Positions 35,141 to 45,481 of a stretch of 64,000 nt of DNA are shown here, in pieces. The notes beneath the pieces are model-generated. The model did not search any database. It was not told the DNA's origin and worked only from the letters and a program-made list of their open reading frames with translations. The stretch covers positions 62,001 to 126,000 of the forward strand of contig JACCET010000003.1 in the NCBI GenBank assembly GCA_013416405.1, written 5' to 3'. A program made the translations under genes and the position numbers. How positions within the stretch are numbered: position 1 is the stretch's first letter; every line of letters begins with the position of its first letter. The stretch comes from Alcaligenaceae bacterium. GTDB taxonomy: Bacteria > Pseudomonadota > Gammaproteobacteria > Burkholderiales > Burkholderiaceae_B.

Positions 35141-36336
35141 ATTACTTGATGATGCTGGCGACGACGCCTGCACCGACGGTACGGCCGCCTTCGCGGATAG
35201 CGAAACGCAGACCTTCTTCCATGGCGATAGGCGCGATCAGGCTCACCTTCATGGACACGTTATCGCCGGGCAATACCATTTCCTTGTCGGCCGGCAGTTC
35301 AATCGTACCAGTCACGTCGGTGGTACGGAAGTAGAACTGAGGACGATAGCCCTGGAAGAACGGCGTGTGACGGCCACCTTCGTCTTTGGACAGAATGTAC
35401 ACCTCGGCCGAGAAGTCCGTGTGCGGCTTGATCGAACCGGGCTTGGCCAATACTTGACCACGCTCGACGTCTTCACGCTTGGTGCCGCGCAGCAAGATAC
35501 CCACGTTATCGCCCGCCTGACCTTGGTCGAGCAGCTTGCGGAACATTTCCACGCCCGTGCAGATGGTCTTGACGGTGTCTTTGATACCGACGATTTCGAT
35601 TTCTTCGCCAACCTTGACGATACCGCGCTCGATACGGCCAGTGACCACAGTGCCGCGACCCGAGATCGAGAACACGTCTTCAACAGGCATCAGGAACGTG
35701 CCGTCAATGGCGCGCTCGGGGGTGGGGATGTAGCTATCGAGTGCTTCGGCCAATTTCAGGATGGCTTCTTTGCCCAGAGGACCTTCGTCGCCTTCCAGGG
35801 CCAGCTTGGCCGAACCCTTGATGACGGGCGTGTCGTCGCCGGGGAAGTCGTACTTGGAGAGCAGCTCGCGCACTTCCATTTCGACCAGTTCCAGCAGCTC
35901 TTCGTCATCGACCATGTCGGCCTTGTTCAGGAACACGATGATGTAAGGCACACCCACCTGACGCGAGAGCAGAATGTGCTCGCGTGTTTGGGGCATGGGG
36001 CCGTCAGCGGCCGAGCACACCAGAATCGCGCCGTCCATTTGGGCTGCGCCGGTAATCATGTTCTTGACATAGTCAGCGTGGCCCGGGCAGTCAACGTGCG
36101 CGTAGTGGCGCGCTGCCGTTTCGTACTCGACGTGCGAGGTGTTGATCGTGATGCCGCGTGCCTTTTCTTCAGGCGCTGCGTCGATCTGGTCGTAGCCCTT
36201 GGCTTCGCCCGAGCCAAATGCCTTGGCCAACACTGTTGTAATTGCCGCTGTAAGCGTGGTCTTGCCGTGGTCAACGTGCCCGATCGTACCTACGTTTACG
36301 TGCGGTTTGGTCCGTTCAAACTTACCTTTTGCCATG
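35141..36336. repeat. tuf gene repeat, mate at 61431-62626
   Basis: The 1196-base block is repeated in the same orientation at 61431-62626. Reading the two copies side by side I count six base differences, all synonymous. Identity stops at the gene borders (immediately past the start and stop codons). That is the pattern expected from continuing gene conversion between the two elongation factor genes rather than from a mobile element. Confidence 0.9.
35142..36335 (-). CDS. tuf: Elongation factor Tu (str operon copy)
   Basis: EF-Tu brings aminoacyl-tRNA to the ribosome with GTP. The 397-residue protein has G1 GHVDHGKT, G3 DCPGHADY and G4 NKADM, plus the two beta-barrel domains. Its protein sequence is identical to the second copy at 61432-62625. 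It lies between fusA and rpsJ. A start codon 75 bases after fusA fits the usual str order. Confidence 0.98.
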   Translation of the reverse strand: MAKGKFERTKPHVNVGTIGHVDHGKTTLTAAITTVLAKAFGSGEAKGYDQIDAAPEEKARGITINTSHVEYETAARHYAHVDCPGHADYVKNMITGAAQMDGAILVCSAADGPMPQTREHILLSRQVGVPYIIVFLNKADMVDDEELLELVEMEVRELLSKYDFPGDDTPVIKGSAKLALEGDEGPLGKEAILKLAEALDSYIPTPERAIDGTFLMPVEDVFSISGRGTVVTGRIERGIVKVGEEIEIVGIKDTVKTICTGVEMFRKLLDQGQAGDNVGILLRGTKREDVERGQVLAKPGSIKPHTDFSAEVYILSKDEGGRHTPFFQGYRPQFYFRTTDVTGTIELPADKEMVLPGDNVSMKVSLIAPIAMEEGLRFAIREGGRTVGAGVVASIIK

Positions 36337-36409
36337 ATTTATCCCATCAATGTTTTCAAGGAAACATAAAATTTACCTGCCTGCAAAACTGCAGGCAGGA
36401 ACTGGTTAA

Positions 36410-38512
36410 TTACTTGCCGCGTGCGCTGATGACTTCATCAGCAACGTTCTTCGGAGCTTCGGCGTAGTGCTTGAACTCCATAGTGTACGTTGCGCGACCT
36501 TGCGTTTGTGAACGCAGGTTTGTAGAGTAGCCGAACATTTCGGCCAGAGGTACTTCAGCCTTGATGATCTTGCCACCGCCGACGATGTCGTCCATACCCT
36601 GGACCATACCGCGACGGGAGGACAGATCGCCCATGACCGTACCAGCATAGTCTTCCGGAGTTTCGACTTCTACAGCCATCATGGGCTCGAGCAGCACAGG
36701 GCTGGCCTTGCGCATACCGTCTTTGAATGCCATGGAGGCAGCCATACGGAAGGCGTTTTCGTTCGAGTCGACGTCGTGGTACGAACCGAAGAACAGCGTA
36801 ACCTTGACGTCTACAACCGGGTAGCCTGCAACAATACCAGCTGGCAGGGTTTCCTGGATGCCCTTGTCGACCGCGGGGATGTATTCGCGAGGAACCACAC
36901 CGCCCTTGATGGCGTCGACGAACTCGTAGCCACCACCGGGTTCCATGGGTTCAAGTTTGAGCACCACGTGACCATACTGACCGCGACCACCCGACTGCTT
37001 GACAAACTTGCCTTCGATTTCTTCGCAAGTCTTGCGTATGGTTTCGCGGTAGGCCACCTGGGGTTTGCCCACGTTGGCTTCCACGCCAAACTCACGACGC
37101 ATGCGGTCAACCAGAACTTCCAGGTGGAGCTCGCCCATACCGGAAATAATGGTTTGGCCGGATTCTTCGTCACTGCGTACGCGGAACGAAGGATCTTCTT
37201 GAGCCAGACGCGACAGCGCGATACCCATTTTTTCCTGGTCGGCCTTGGTCTTGGGCTCGACAGCCTGCGAAATCACGGGCTCGGGGAACTCCATTCTTTC
37301 AAGCAGGATGTGCTGACCGACGTCGCACAGGGTTTCACCCGTGGTCACGTCTTTCAGGCCCACCACTGCGGCGATGTCGCCCGCCAGAACTTCCTTGATT
37401 TCAGCACGGTTGTTGGCGTGCATCTGAAGGATGCGGCCAATACGCTCTTTCTTGCTCTTGATGGGGTTATACACCGTTTCGCCGGCGTGCAGAACACCCG
37501 AGTACACACGCACGAAGGTCAGCTGACCTACGAACGGATCGCTCATGAGCTTGAATGCCAAAGCCGAGAACTTGGCGCTATCGTCAGCGGGCAGGCTGAT
37601 GGTGTTGCCGTCGTCGTCCGTGCCTTCGACAGGAGGAATATCGATAGGCGAAGGCAGATAATCAAGCACTGCGTCGAGCATGCGCTGCACGCCCTTGTTC
37701 TTGAACGCCGTACCGCACAACATAGGCTGGATTTCGCCAGCGATGGTGCGGGTGCGCAGACCCAGGTTAATTTCGGCTTCGGTGAGCTCGCCTGTTTCCA
37801 GGTACTTGTTCATGAGCTCTTCGTTGGCTTCAGCGGCCGACTCGACCAGCTTTTCGCGCCATTCGTTGGCCGAATCGACCAACTCGGCAGGAATGTCAAC
37901 GTAGTCGAACTTCGTGCCGTGGCTGGCTTCATCCCAAATGATGCCTTTCATGCGAACCAGGTCGACAACACCGGTAAAGGTGTCTTCTGCCCCGATAGGG
38001 ATCACGATAGGTACAGGATTGGCCTTCAGACGCAGTTTGAGCTGGTCATAAACCTTGAAGAAGTTCGCGCCGGTGCGGTCCATTTTGTTGATGAACGCCA
38101 AGCGGGGTACGCCGTACTTGTTGGCCTGACGCCATACGGTTTCCGACTGGGGCTGTACACCACCCACCGCGCAGTACACCATGCAGGCGCCGTCAAGGAC
38201 GCGCATGGAACGCTCTACTTCGATGGTGAAGTCGACGTGTCCCGGGGTATCGATGATGTTGATGCGATGTTCGGGACGATCGCCCGCCATGCCACTCCAG
38301 AAAGCAGTGGTAGCAGCCGAGGTAATGGTAATGCCACGCTCTTGTTCCTGCTCCATCCAGTCCATGGTGGCGGAGCCTTCATGGGTTTCGCCAATTTTGT
38401 GGTTGACGCCGGTATAAAACAGAATGCGCTCGGTGGTGGTAGTTTTCCCTGCATCGATGTGCGCAGAGATACCAATATTGCGATAGCGCTCGATTGGGGT
38501 TTTGCGGGCCAT
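36410..38512 (-). CDS. fusA: Elongation factor G
   Basis: EF-G drives translocation and, with RRF, ribosome recycling. The 700-residue protein has G1 [10 protein letters not shown]3 DTPGHVDF, G4 NKMDR and the domain IV segment [15 protein letters not shown]. Length and order (rpsL, rpsG, fusA, tuf) are canonical. It lies 15 bases after rpsG. Confidence 0.98.
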   Translation of the reverse strand: MARKTPIERYRNIGISAHIDAGKTTTTERILFYTGVNHKIGETHEGSATMDWMEQEQERGITITSAATTAFWSGMAGDRPEHRINIIDTPGHVDFTIEVERSMRVLDGACMVYCAVGGVQPQSETVWRQANKYGVPRLAFINKMDRTGANFFKVYDQLKLRLKANPVPIVIPIGAEDTFTGVVDLVRMKGIIWDEASHGTKFDYVDIPAELVDSANEWREKLVESAAEANEELMNKYLETGELTEAEINLGLRTRTIAGEIQPMLCGTAFKNKGVQRMLDAVLDYLPSPIDIPPVEGTDDDGNTISLPADDSAKFSALAFKLMSDPFVGQLTFVRVYSGVLHAGETVYNPIKSKKERIGRILQMHANNRAEIKEVLAGDIAAVVGLKDVTTGETLCDVGQHILLERMEFPEPVISQAVEPKTKADQEKMGIALSRLAQEDPSFRVRSDEESGQTIISGMGELHLEVLVDRMRREFGVEANVGKPQVAYRETIRKTCEEIEGKFVKQSGGRGQYGHVVLKLEPMEPGGGYEFVDAIKGGVVPREYIPAVDKGIQETLPAGIVAGYPVVDVKVTLFFGSYHDVDSNENAFRMAASMAFKDGMRKASPVLLEPMMAVEVETPEDYAGTVMGDLSSRRGMVQGMDDIVGGGKIIKAEVPLAEMFGYSTNLRSQTQGRATYTMEFKHYAEAPKNVADEVISARGK

Positions 38513-38527
38513 GATAGTGTCCTTAGA

Positions 38528-38998
38528 TTACCAACGGAAATGGCTGAATGCTTTGTTAGCCTCGGCCATCTTGTGCGTGTCGTCACGCTTCTTCATTGCT
38601 CCACCACGGCCTTCGGAGGCGTCAAGCAATTCACCGGCCAGGCGCAGATCCATCGATTTCTCGCCACGCTTCTTGGCTGCTTCACGCAACCAACGCATGG
38701 CCAGGGCCAGGCGGCGCACAGGGCGCACTTCAACCGGCACTTGATAGTTCGCACCACCGACACGGCGGCTTTTCACTTCAACGAGAGGCTTGATGTTGCT
38801 AATCGCGGTGTTGAACACCTCGATGGGCTCTTTGCCAGTTTTAGCCTGTATCTGGTCGAAAGCACCGTAAATAATGCGTTCTGCAACGGCTTTTTTACCA
38901 GACAACATAACAACGTTCATGAATTTGGCCAGCTCTACGCTGCCAAACTTTGGATCGGGGAGAATTTCACGCTTGGGAACTTCGCGACGACGAGGCAT
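38528..38998 (-). CDS. rpsG: 30S ribosomal protein S7
   Basis: S7 initiates assembly of the 30S head and in E. coli is the translational regulator of the str operon. The 156-residue product begins [18 protein letters not shown] and contains [14 protein letters not shown]-type sequence ([17 protein letters not shown]) and [15 protein letters not shown]. It lies 137 bases after rpsL, a gap that could hold the S7 control site. Confidence 0.98.
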   Translation of the reverse strand: MPRRREVPKREILPDPKFGSVELAKFMNVVMLSGKKAVAERIIYGAFDQIQAKTGKEPIEVFNTAISNIKPLVEVKSRRVGGANYQVPVEVRPVRRLALAMRWLREAAKKRGEKSMDLRLAGELLDASEGRGGAMKKRDDTHKMAEANKAFSHFRW

Positions 38999-39135
38999 TT
39001 TTAACTTCCTTGTGACAGTTCAGTTGATCCGCTTTTACGCGGTCACGACCATTCATTTGAATGATCACTTACATGCGATGGGCCTGTGCCCATGGCTGCA
39101 CTGATACGACCAGACAGGCTGGACTATGGAAAAAC

Positions 39136-39513
39136 TTAAGCTTTCTTCGGGCGTTTTGCGCCGTACTTGGAACGCGATTGCTTGCGGTCTTTAACACCTT
39201 GCAAGTCGAGCGAACCGCGCACGATGTGATAACGCACACCAGGCAAGTCTTTTACACGACCACCGCGCACAAGAACCACCGAGTGTTCTTGCAGGTTGTG
39301 GCCTTCACCACCGATATACGAAATGACTTCGAAACCGTTGGTCAGACGAACCTTGGCGACTTTACGCAAAGCCGAGTTAGGTTTTTTAGGGGTAGTGGTG
39401 TACACGCGCGTGCAAACACCACGCCGCTGTGGGCAGTTTTCGAGCGCGGGGCTCTTGCTGCTCTCGCGGGAGACTTCGCGCGGCTTGCGCACGAGTTGGC
39501 TAATGGTTGGCAT
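39136..39513 (-). CDS. rpsL: 30S ribosomal protein S12
   Basis: S12 lies at the decoding centre; substitutions at its conserved lysines give streptomycin resistance. The 125-residue protein has QLVRKPREV, the [15 protein letters not shown] segment and [17 protein letters not shown]. Both decoding-centre motifs carry the usual lysines (TPKKPNSA and GGRVKDLP), so the sequence reads as wild type. It is the first gene of the str operon. Confidence 0.98.
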   Translation of the reverse strand: MPTISQLVRKPREVSRESSKSPALENCPQRRGVCTRVYTTTPKKPNSALRKVAKVRLTNGFEVISYIGGEGHNLQEHSVVLVRGGRVKDLPGVRYHIVRGSLDLQGVKDRKQSRSKYGAKRPKKA

Positions 39514-39746
39514 AACCTTTATGCATCCTGTTGTTTACGTTACGAATCTTGTACCGGGCGGCACCCAGATGAACGTATTGAATGAATACGCCTCTTGGCC
39601 GGCCTGCGCTGCAGGCTTGGGTTGGAAAGGCGGTATACGCAATAACCGCCAGCCACGATTGAACGTAAAAGAGCGGGTATTGCATAATCTCTTGCTTGAT
39701 CTTACCTGTGTACGTGTGGCAAGCACGCACTTCTAGTAAGCCGGCC

Positions 39747-39776
39747 ATGTTAGCACGGCAACTGGTTAATGGTCAA
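39747..39776 (-). promoter_or_regulatory. sigma70-type promoter for the str operon
   Basis: On the minus strand TTGACC (39771-39776) and TAACAT (39747-39752) are 18 bases apart and face rpsL, about 235 bases upstream of its start. It lies between the catC stop and rpsL, so the housekeeping operon does not depend on the inducible cat operon upstream. The rest of this 307-base gap (39514-39820) shows no gene. Confidence 0.55.
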
Positions 39777-39820
39777 TCAGATATTGAGCCAAAGCGCAAG
39801 CCCATGGTGGAACGTGTACA

Positions 39821-40096
39821 TTAGATGGCCGACGGGTGCTTGGCTAGCGGTGTGACTTTGAGACTCATGTAAGGAAACAAGGGCAGTTTGCTCAGGGCTT
39901 CGTGCAATTCGTCGTTGCTTGCCACATCGAAGATACTGATGTTGGCGTACTCGCCAACAACGCGCCAGATATGCGGCCATTTTCCAGAGCGTTGTAAATC
40001 TTGCGAATACTGCTTTTCCTCGGCCTTGATACGGGCAGCTTCATCGGCCGGCAAGGTGGCGGGAATATTGACGATCATGTGGACCATGAACAACAT
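39821..40096 (-). CDS. catC: Muconolactone delta-isomerase
   Basis: CatC converts muconolactone to 3-oxoadipate enol-lactone in catechol ortho-cleavage. The ATG at 40096, behind AGGAG, gives 91 residues (LFMVHMIVNIPATLP...), the normal size of about 92-96; a longer frame upstream is not used. The conserved RSGKWPHIWRVVGEYANISIFD segment and NDELHEALSKLPLFPYM are present. It is the last gene of the cat operon and lies on the same strand just upstream of rpsL. Confidence 0.94.
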   Translation of the reverse strand: MLFMVHMIVNIPATLPADEAARIKAEEKQYSQDLQRSGKWPHIWRVVGEYANISIFDVASNDELHEALSKLPLFPYMSLKVTPLAKHPSAI

Positions 40097-40152
40097 GGGG
40101 GTACTCCTGAAAAAAAGGATGCGAACGGCGGCGCCGTCCGCAGGGGGCATAC

Positions 40153-40956
40153 TTATTCCAGCGGGGTGATAAACCGGGCGAGCGCCTGGTTGAACGCTTG
40201 TGGCACCTGAAGGTTGGAAAGGTGCGAGGCCGGCACAGACGCCAGCGATGAACCCGCAATAGCTTCGTGCATGGCCTGTGCATCGGCCACCGTAGTGACC
40301 GGGTCTGACTCGCCAGCCAACAGCAAGGTCGGCACGGTTATCCGGTGCAGGTCCGGGCGCAGGTCAGATTGCCCCAAGGCTTCGCAGCAGCTGGCGTAAC
40401 CTTCGGGGGCAATGCCAGCAATCATGCTTTGGGCCGCAGCCACAACGACTGGCTGGGCCTGAACAAAATCGGGCGTGAACCAGCGTTGCGGCGCAGACGC
40501 GGCCATTTCCTTCATGGCTGCAGCGCCCCCGTTGCGTACGGTGCCAGCCCTTTCGGCCCAGCCCTGCTCCGTGCCGATCTTTGCTGCGCTATTGCATACG
40601 GCAATACCCGAAAAACGCTCGGGCGCATGCGCGCCCAGCCACAAGCCGGTATGCCCGCCCATGGAAATACCGCAGAACAGGGCACGCTCGATGTTCAGTG
40701 CATCCATAATGGCCAGTACATCATCACCCAGCTCAATGAAGTGATAAGGGCCGGTTGTGACTGGGCTGCCGCCATGGCCGCGCGTGTCGTAGCCTACCAC
40801 CCTGTGCGTGGATGCAAACGCGGCAAACTGACCTTCCCACATTTCCAGGGTTGTGCCCAATGAGTTGCTGAACAGCAACACGGGTGCGTCAGCGGGGCCG
40901 CTGACGGCAACGCGGAACGCGCCATTGCGAGTCTGCAGGGAATAGGTGTCAGTCAT
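40153..40956 (-). CDS. catD: 3-oxoadipate enol-lactonase
   Basis: The 267-residue alpha/beta hydrolase has the nucleophile elbow GISMGGH, the acid in LLLAGESDPVT and the catalytic His in VPASHLSNLQ. It hydrolyses 3-oxoadipate enol-lactone to 3-oxoadipate. The same enzyme is called PcaD in the protocatechuate branch; position between catA and catC favours catD. It lies 15 bases after catA. Confidence 0.93.
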   Translation of the reverse strand: MTDTYSLQTRNGAFRVAVSGPADAPVLLFSNSLGTTLEMWEGQFAAFASTHRVVGYDTRGHGGSPVTTGPYHFIELGDDVLAIMDALNIERALFCGISMGGHTGLWLGAHAPERFSGIAVCNSAAKIGTEQGWAERAGTVRNGGAAAMKEMAASAPQRWFTPDFVQAQPVVVAAAQSMIAGIAPEGYASCCEALGQSDLRPDLHRITVPTLLLAGESDPVTTVADAQAMHEAIAGSSLASVPASHLSNLQVPQAFNQALARFITPLE

Positions 40957-40971
40957 AAGATCCTTTTGTGA

Positions 40972-41910
40972 TCAGGCGCCCACCAGGCGAGCACGCTCCA
41001 CGATCTGGTTGTCCTCGCCATCGACCAGGGCGCTGAGCTTCAGATCAAATTCGATTTCGGCAAACGGGCCGGTCAGGCCATTGGCCTTGATACTGGCGTC
41101 GTCGGTACGCTCGACCAGCGCCGGAACCAGGCCCTCGCGGGTAGCATAGGCGAAATCATCGTTGAGCAGCGGGTCGCCGTCAATATTGATCTGCGTGGTC
41201 AGCTTGCGGTGACCATCGGCACTGATGAAGAAGTGGATGTGGGCCGGACGGTTACCATGGCGTCCCAGAAGATCCAGCAGTTCCTGGGTCGGGCCATCGG
41301 GCGGACAGCCATAACCGTGCGGAACGATGCTTTGGAAGCGGTAGCGCCCCTGCTCATCGGCAATGATGGTGCGACGCATATTGAACGGTGTTTGTTCGCC
41401 CGTGGGATCAAAGTGCGAATAGAAACCCTTGGTATTGCAATGCCAGACTTCCACCTTGGCGCCGGGCAGCGGTGCCCCATCTGCGCCACGCACGGTGCCG
41501 TGCATGATCAGCGTATGCCCGTCGGCGTCGCTGCCGTCGTCCAGGCGAGCGTAGCCCTGCTCGACCGGCGCACCCGCCACGTACAGCGGGCCCTCGATGG
41601 TACGGGGCGTGCCAGCTTCTACACCCTGCGCCTCGTCTTCAGCATCCATGCGCATGTCCATATAGCGGTCAAAACCCAGGCCGGGCGACAGCAAACCGGC
41701 TTCGCTGCTAGTACCCAGGCGATTCAGGTAGGCAACAGCAGCCCAGTATTCGTCGGATGTGATGTCCAGATCGTCGATCGCCTTATACAGGTCGGAAACG
41801 ATACGATGAATGATCTGCTTGGCGCGCGGGTTGCCTTCCGTATTTTCCAGGCCGCAGGCCAGCTTCAAAAAGTCCTGGACTTCGGCGGTTTCGAATATTT
41901 TGACACTCAT
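40972..41910 (-). CDS. catA: Catechol 1,2-dioxygenase
   Basis: This non-haem Fe(III) intradiol dioxygenase opens catechol to cis,cis-muconate. In the 312-residue protein the iron ligands are visible: Tyr in KGFYSHFD, Tyr in VPHGYGCP and two His in RPAHIHFF. The N-terminal helical dimerisation domain with the EGNPRAKQI segment is typical of catechol dioxygenases rather than protocatechuate enzymes. It could also accept substituted catechols; that cannot be judged here. Confidence 0.95.
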   Translation of the reverse strand: MSVKIFETAEVQDFLKLACGLENTEGNPRAKQIIHRIVSDLYKAIDDLDITSDEYWAAVAYLNRLGTSSEAGLLSPGLGFDRYMDMRMDAEDEAQGVEAGTPRTIEGPLYVAGAPVEQGYARLDDGSDADGHTLIMHGTVRGADGAPLPGAKVEVWHCNTKGFYSHFDPTGEQTPFNMRRTIIADEQGRYRFQSIVPHGYGCPPDGPTQELLDLLGRHGNRPAHIHFFISADGHRKLTTQINIDGDPLLNDDFAYATREGLVPALVERTDDASIKANGLTGPFAEIEFDLKLSALVDGEDNQIVERARLVGA

Positions 41911-42010
41911 GGTGTCTCCTTAGTCTGATAAAGATGAGCGGTCATGGAAGGACTGCAGATATCCGATGACCGACTGATTCATGACTGCATGAAGCATGCT
42001 GCTCCGCGCG

Positions 42011-43039
42011 TCACTCTACCGAGATGCCGGTGGCTTCAATGATCTTGTCCCATTTCTCGGTTTCGGCAGCCAGATACGTTGCAAGCTCCTCTGGCGAACT
42101 GCCTATATATTCAGCACCTATGGTGGCAAAAATCTCTTTAACCCGGTCGGTGTCCATGGCCTTAATCATGGCACTATTCAGCTTGGCAATAATCTGCGGC
42201 GGTGTGCCGGCGGGAGCAAACGTGGCAAACCAGGGAGTCAGCTCGTAACCCTCCATGCCGCTTTCCGCCACGGTGGGAAGATCGGGCAGGGTCGATGAAC
42301 GTGCCTTGGTGGTGACAGCCAGCGCCTTAAGCTTGCCCGATTCGATATGGGGCTTGGCTGACGTGATGCTGTCAAACATGTAGTCGACCTGGCCACCCAT
42401 CAGGTCGGCCACGGCGGGGCCGCTGCCCTTGTAAGGCACGTGCAACATATCGAGCCCACCGGTATAGGTGAAGAGCGCGCCGGCCAGATGAATGGAGGTG
42501 CCCACACCCGCCGAGGCGTAGGTGTAATAGCCGGGCTTTTCCTTGGCCTGTCGAATCACGTCTTCCAGCGAGTTGACATCCGTCCTGTCGGCCTGGGTCA
42601 CCAGAATATTCGGCACCGCGGCCAGTAGGGAAATCGGCTCGAAATCCTTGATGGGATCGTAAGTAAGGTGGGAGTACAAGAAGGGATTCACTGCCATACC
42701 GTTGGCGGCGATCATGATGGTGTAGCCGTCGGGCTTGGCTTTAACCACATGGTTGGCGCCGATGTTGCCGCCGGCACCAGATTTGTTCTCTACCACTATG
42801 CTTTGCCCAAGCTCCTTGCTCATGTTCTCGCTGAGCACGCGGGCGATGGCGTCCATGGCGCCGCCGGGCGGGAAGGGAACTATCCATGAAATCGTGCGTT
42901 CGGGGTAGTTCTCGGCGCTGTCTTGCGCCACGCCGGGCGTGCTGGTCAGGGCCAGGGCCAGGCCTGCGGCTGCAAAACCGGTCTTAGATAGGGTGGCGGA
43001 AAGCTTCATGCCGAATGATGAAACAAGGCGGGTCTGCAT
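42011..43039 (-). CDS. Bug/TctC-family periplasmic solute-binding protein
   Basis: The ATG at 43039, behind AGGAG, gives 342 residues with a signal peptide ending near GVAQD. The family pattern is clear: YPERTISWIVPFPPGGAMD, VVENKSGAGGNIG, LTYDPIKDFEPIS, VPYKGSGPA, and DLPTVAESGMEGYE. Bug proteins bind carboxylic acids and amides for TctAB-type transport or sensing and are very numerous in Burkholderiales. No TctAB membrane genes are in this window. Its place between catB and catA suggests a ligand such as benzoate or muconate, which is inference. Confidence 0.9.
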   Translation of the reverse strand: MQTRLVSSFGMKLSATLSKTGFAAAGLALALTSTPGVAQDSAENYPERTISWIVPFPPGGAMDAIARVLSENMSKELGQSIVVENKSGAGGNIGANHVVKAKPDGYTIMIAANGMAVNPFLYSHLTYDPIKDFEPISLLAAVPNILVTQADRTDVNSLEDVIRQAKEKPGYYTYASAGVGTSIHLAGALFTYTGGLDMLHVPYKGSGPAVADLMGGQVDYMFDSITSAKPHIESGKLKALAVTTKARSSTLPDLPTVAESGMEGYELTPWFATFAPAGTPPQIIAKLNSAMIKAMDTDRVKEIFATIGAEYIGSSPEELATYLAAETEKWDKIIEATGISVE

Positions 43040-43143
43040 CGAGTAATCTCCTGTGATCTTTGTTTGTGTCTGGCTGGAGCACCCCGAACGATTCGGGACT
43101 GTCTCCGGGATTAGGCATGCACCAGGCACGCCCGATTTATCTT

Positions 43144-44292
43144 CTACTGGTCGCGACGGAAAAACCGCACGCGCTCTTCATCCAGTGCAATGCCCAGGCC
43201 CGGTGTGGTGGGCAAGGCCAATTCGAAATCCCGATAAGACAGCGGCTCCTGGAGTATCTCTTCGGTCAACAGCAGGGGGCCGAACAACTCTGTGCCCCAA
43301 TGCAGCTCACGGAAGGTCGAGAACACATGGGCTGACGCCATCGTGCCTACTCCCCCTTCCAGCATGGTGCCGCCGTAAAGCTGGATATTGGCGGCGTCGG
43401 CAATCGCCGCTACCCTCTGAGCGGCCTGCAACCCGCCTGACTGCTCAATCTTGATGGCAAAGACATCGGCTGTAGCGGCGCGCGCCAGCGCGAATGCAGA
43501 AGCAGGCCCCACCAGGGACTCATCAGCCATGACGGCAATGGCATGCTTGCCGGTCAGTCTTGCCATCGCTTCGGCACTGGCCACCGGCTGCTCGGCCAGA
43601 TCACAGCCGGCATCGGCAAGTGCTGCCAGGCCGTGGCGCGCCTCAAGCTCGCTCCAGGCCATGTTCACGTCTACGCGCACGGCAGCCCGATCTCCCAGTG
43701 CCTTCTTGATGGCAGCCACGTGGGCCACGTCGTCGGCCACCGCGCGCTTGCCTATCTTCAGCTTGAAGATCCGGTGGCGCCGCTGCGCAAGCATGGCTTC
43801 GGCCTCTGCTATGTCTTTTGCCGTGTCGCCCGAAGCCAGCGTCCAGGCCACCGGCAGGCTGTCACGCAGGCGGCCGCCCAACAGTTCTGAAACCGGCAGG
43901 CCCGTTCGATGCCCGAGTGCGTCGTACAAGGCCGTTTCTACCGCGCACTTGGCAAAACGGTTGTCACGAATGCCCTGATCCAGACGTGCCATCAGAGCCT
44001 GTACGCGATTGGCATCGGCGCCCATCAGCACAGGCGCGAAATAGGTATCGATCGCCAGCTTCATGCCTTCGGGCGATTCCGCACCGTAGGCCAGCCCACC
44101 TATCGTCGTACCCTCGCCCACACCCACAGAGCCGTCGGAACAGTAAATGCGAACCAGCATCAAGGTCTGGCCGTTCATGGTGGCCATGGAAAGCTGATGC
44201 GGACGTATGGTCGGCAGATCGAGCAACAGGGTTTCAACCCGCTCGATCTTGACGCGATCAAGCGCGACTTTAGAAGAAATATCGTTTTGCAT
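43144..44292 (-). CDS. catB: Muconate cycloisomerase
   Basis: CatB turns cis,cis-muconate into muconolactone. The ATG at 44292 gives 382 residues; an upstream TTG (44334) would run into the promoter and is rejected. Enolase-superfamily features are present: RPHQLSMATM, FKLKIGKR (KxK), metal ligands in RVDVNMAW, AEQPV and MADES, and the second base in IKIEQSGG. It is the first gene of the cat operon. The ribosome binding site is weak. The divergent catR and a CatR-type operator lie directly upstream. Confidence 0.94.
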   Translation of the reverse strand: MQNDISSKVALDRVKIERVETLLLDLPTIRPHQLSMATMNGQTLMLVRIYCSDGSVGVGEGTTIGGLAYGAESPEGMKLAIDTYFAPVLMGADANRVQALMARLDQGIRDNRFAKCAVETALYDALGHRTGLPVSELLGGRLRDSLPVAWTLASGDTAKDIAEAEAMLAQRRHRIFKLKIGKRAVADDVAHVAAIKKALGDRAAVRVDVNMAWSELEARHGLAALADAGCDLAEQPVASAEAMARLTGKHAIAVMADESLVGPASAFALARAATADVFAIKIEQSGGLQAAQRVAAIADAANIQLYGGTMLEGGVGTMASAHVFSTFRELHWGTELFGPLLLTEEILQEPLSYRDFELALPTTPGLGIALDEERVRFFRRDQ

Positions 44293-44348
44293 GACTGAAT
44301 TAGAAATCCAGCGCTGCGTTATAGCCAACACCAAATAGGTCTGGGCTC

Positions 44349-44363
44349 ATACCTAATAGGTAT
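44349..44363. promoter_or_regulatory. CatR/BenM-type operator (ATAC-N7-GTAT)
   Basis: The 15-base sequence ATACCTAATAGGTAT is a perfect inverted repeat around its centre and fits the ATAC-N7-GTAT consensus of CatM, BenM and CatR. It lies between the divergent catB and catR starts (57 bases from catB, 96 from catR), the expected high-affinity recognition site for muconate-responsive control. A weaker activation half-site should lie toward catB, but I did not find a clear one. Confidence 0.8.
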
Positions 44364-44458
44364 AATCATGACTTAATGGCATGAAAATCAAGCACTTAAA
44401 AGTACAACAATATTGAAATAGTGGTTTACCCTAATATTCACCCAGCCAGGCCCCCGTC

Positions 44459-45427
44459 ATGGAAATGAGGCAAATCCGATATTTCGTCGCCGTCGCCAAC
44501 GCTCGCAGCTTTACGCGTGCGGCCGAGCAGTTGCACATCGCCCAGCCGCCATTGAGCCGGCAAATTCAGCTTCTGGAAGCAGAGCTGGGCGTGCAGCTAT
44601 TGCAGCGGGATAGCCGCCCGCTGCAGATCACCGAAGCGGGCCGTGTCTTCTATGAGCAGGCGCTACAGGTGTTGCACCGGGTAGAGCAAATGAAAGCCGC
44701 CGCCATACAGGTAGGCCTGGGACAGCGCCAGCAACTGTCCATAGGCTTTGTGGCTTCAACGCTATATGGCATGCTGCCTCTGTTGACGCGCAGGTTGCGG
44801 CAAGCCCATCCAGACATCGACTTCCAGTTGCTGGAACTGACAACCATGCAGCAGATCGCCGCGCTTAAGGCGGGGCGCATAGACATCGGCTTCGGCAGGG
44901 TCAGAAGCAATGATCGCTCGGTATCGCGCATCGTCCTGTACGAAGAGCGCCTGGTTCTGGCGATTCCACCCGGTTATGCGCTTGCGCGTGAAACCGGCTC
45001 CTTACCGTTTACCGCCCTGAACGGACTTCCCCTTATTGTTTACCCTAGGGAACCCCGCCCCAGCTTTGCGGATCAGGTACTCAACCTGTTGCACGATCAT
45101 GGGATACAGCCGGCGCACATCCACGAAGTACGGGAACTTCAGGCTGCCGTGGGGCTGGTGGCTTCGGAAGTGGGTGTATGTATCATCCCGGCGGCCGCCG
45201 GATTCCGCAATGACCTGGTCTATCGGCCCATAGAGGGCGAGCGCGCCACCTCTCCGGTGATATTCAGCCACCGAGCTAACGATAGCTCGTGGTATATCGA
45301 TGCCACACTGCAGCTTATCAACGAATTGCACGCAGAAAATCCGCTATGGCTGGAACCCGAACCTTTTCCACTCGAGCCCGGCGAAAATGAACGGACAGAT
45401 CTTGCAACACAAAGCGTTGTACGATAG
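44459..45427 (+). CDS. catR: LysR-type regulator of the cat operon
   Basis: The 322-residue protein starts with a LysR winged helix (MEMRQIRYFVAVANARSFTRAAEQLHIAQPPLS in sense, residues 1-60) that closely follows the CatR/BenM pattern. An effector-binding domain follows (about 90-300). CatM and BenM respond to cis,cis-muconate. It is transcribed divergently from catB with a matching operator between them, which supports the assignment more strongly than sequence alone. The C-terminal 20 residues are polar and extend beyond the usual fold. Confidence 0.9.
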   Translation: MEMRQIRYFVAVANARSFTRAAEQLHIAQPPLSRQIQLLEAELGVQLLQRDSRPLQITEAGRVFYEQALQVLHRVEQMKAAAIQVGLGQRQQLSIGFVASTLYGMLPLLTRRLRQAHPDIDFQLLELTTMQQIAALKAGRIDIGFGRVRSNDRSVSRIVLYEERLVLAIPPGYALARETGSLPFTALNGLPLIVYPREPRPSFADQVLNLLHDHGIQPAHIHEVRELQAAVGLVASEVGVCIIPAAAGFRNDLVYRPIEGERATSPVIFSHRANDSSWYIDATLQLINELHAENPLWLEPEPFPLEPGENERTDLATQSVVR

Positions 45428-45481
45428 CGAGGTCATTTATATAGTCGGCAGCCTGCTGCCTTACAAGAACCACGCTGACCC

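Noticed and set aside
35052-36467. Plus-strand open frame of 471 codons opposite tuf, with a matching frame opposite the second tuf
   Set aside because: The frame recurs only because the tuf gene recurs; it is antisense to a strongly conserved protein.
36776-39004. Plus-strand open frame of 742 codons opposite fusA and rpsG
   Set aside because: It is an antisense shadow of two highly conserved genes, has no family resemblance and no ribosome binding site.
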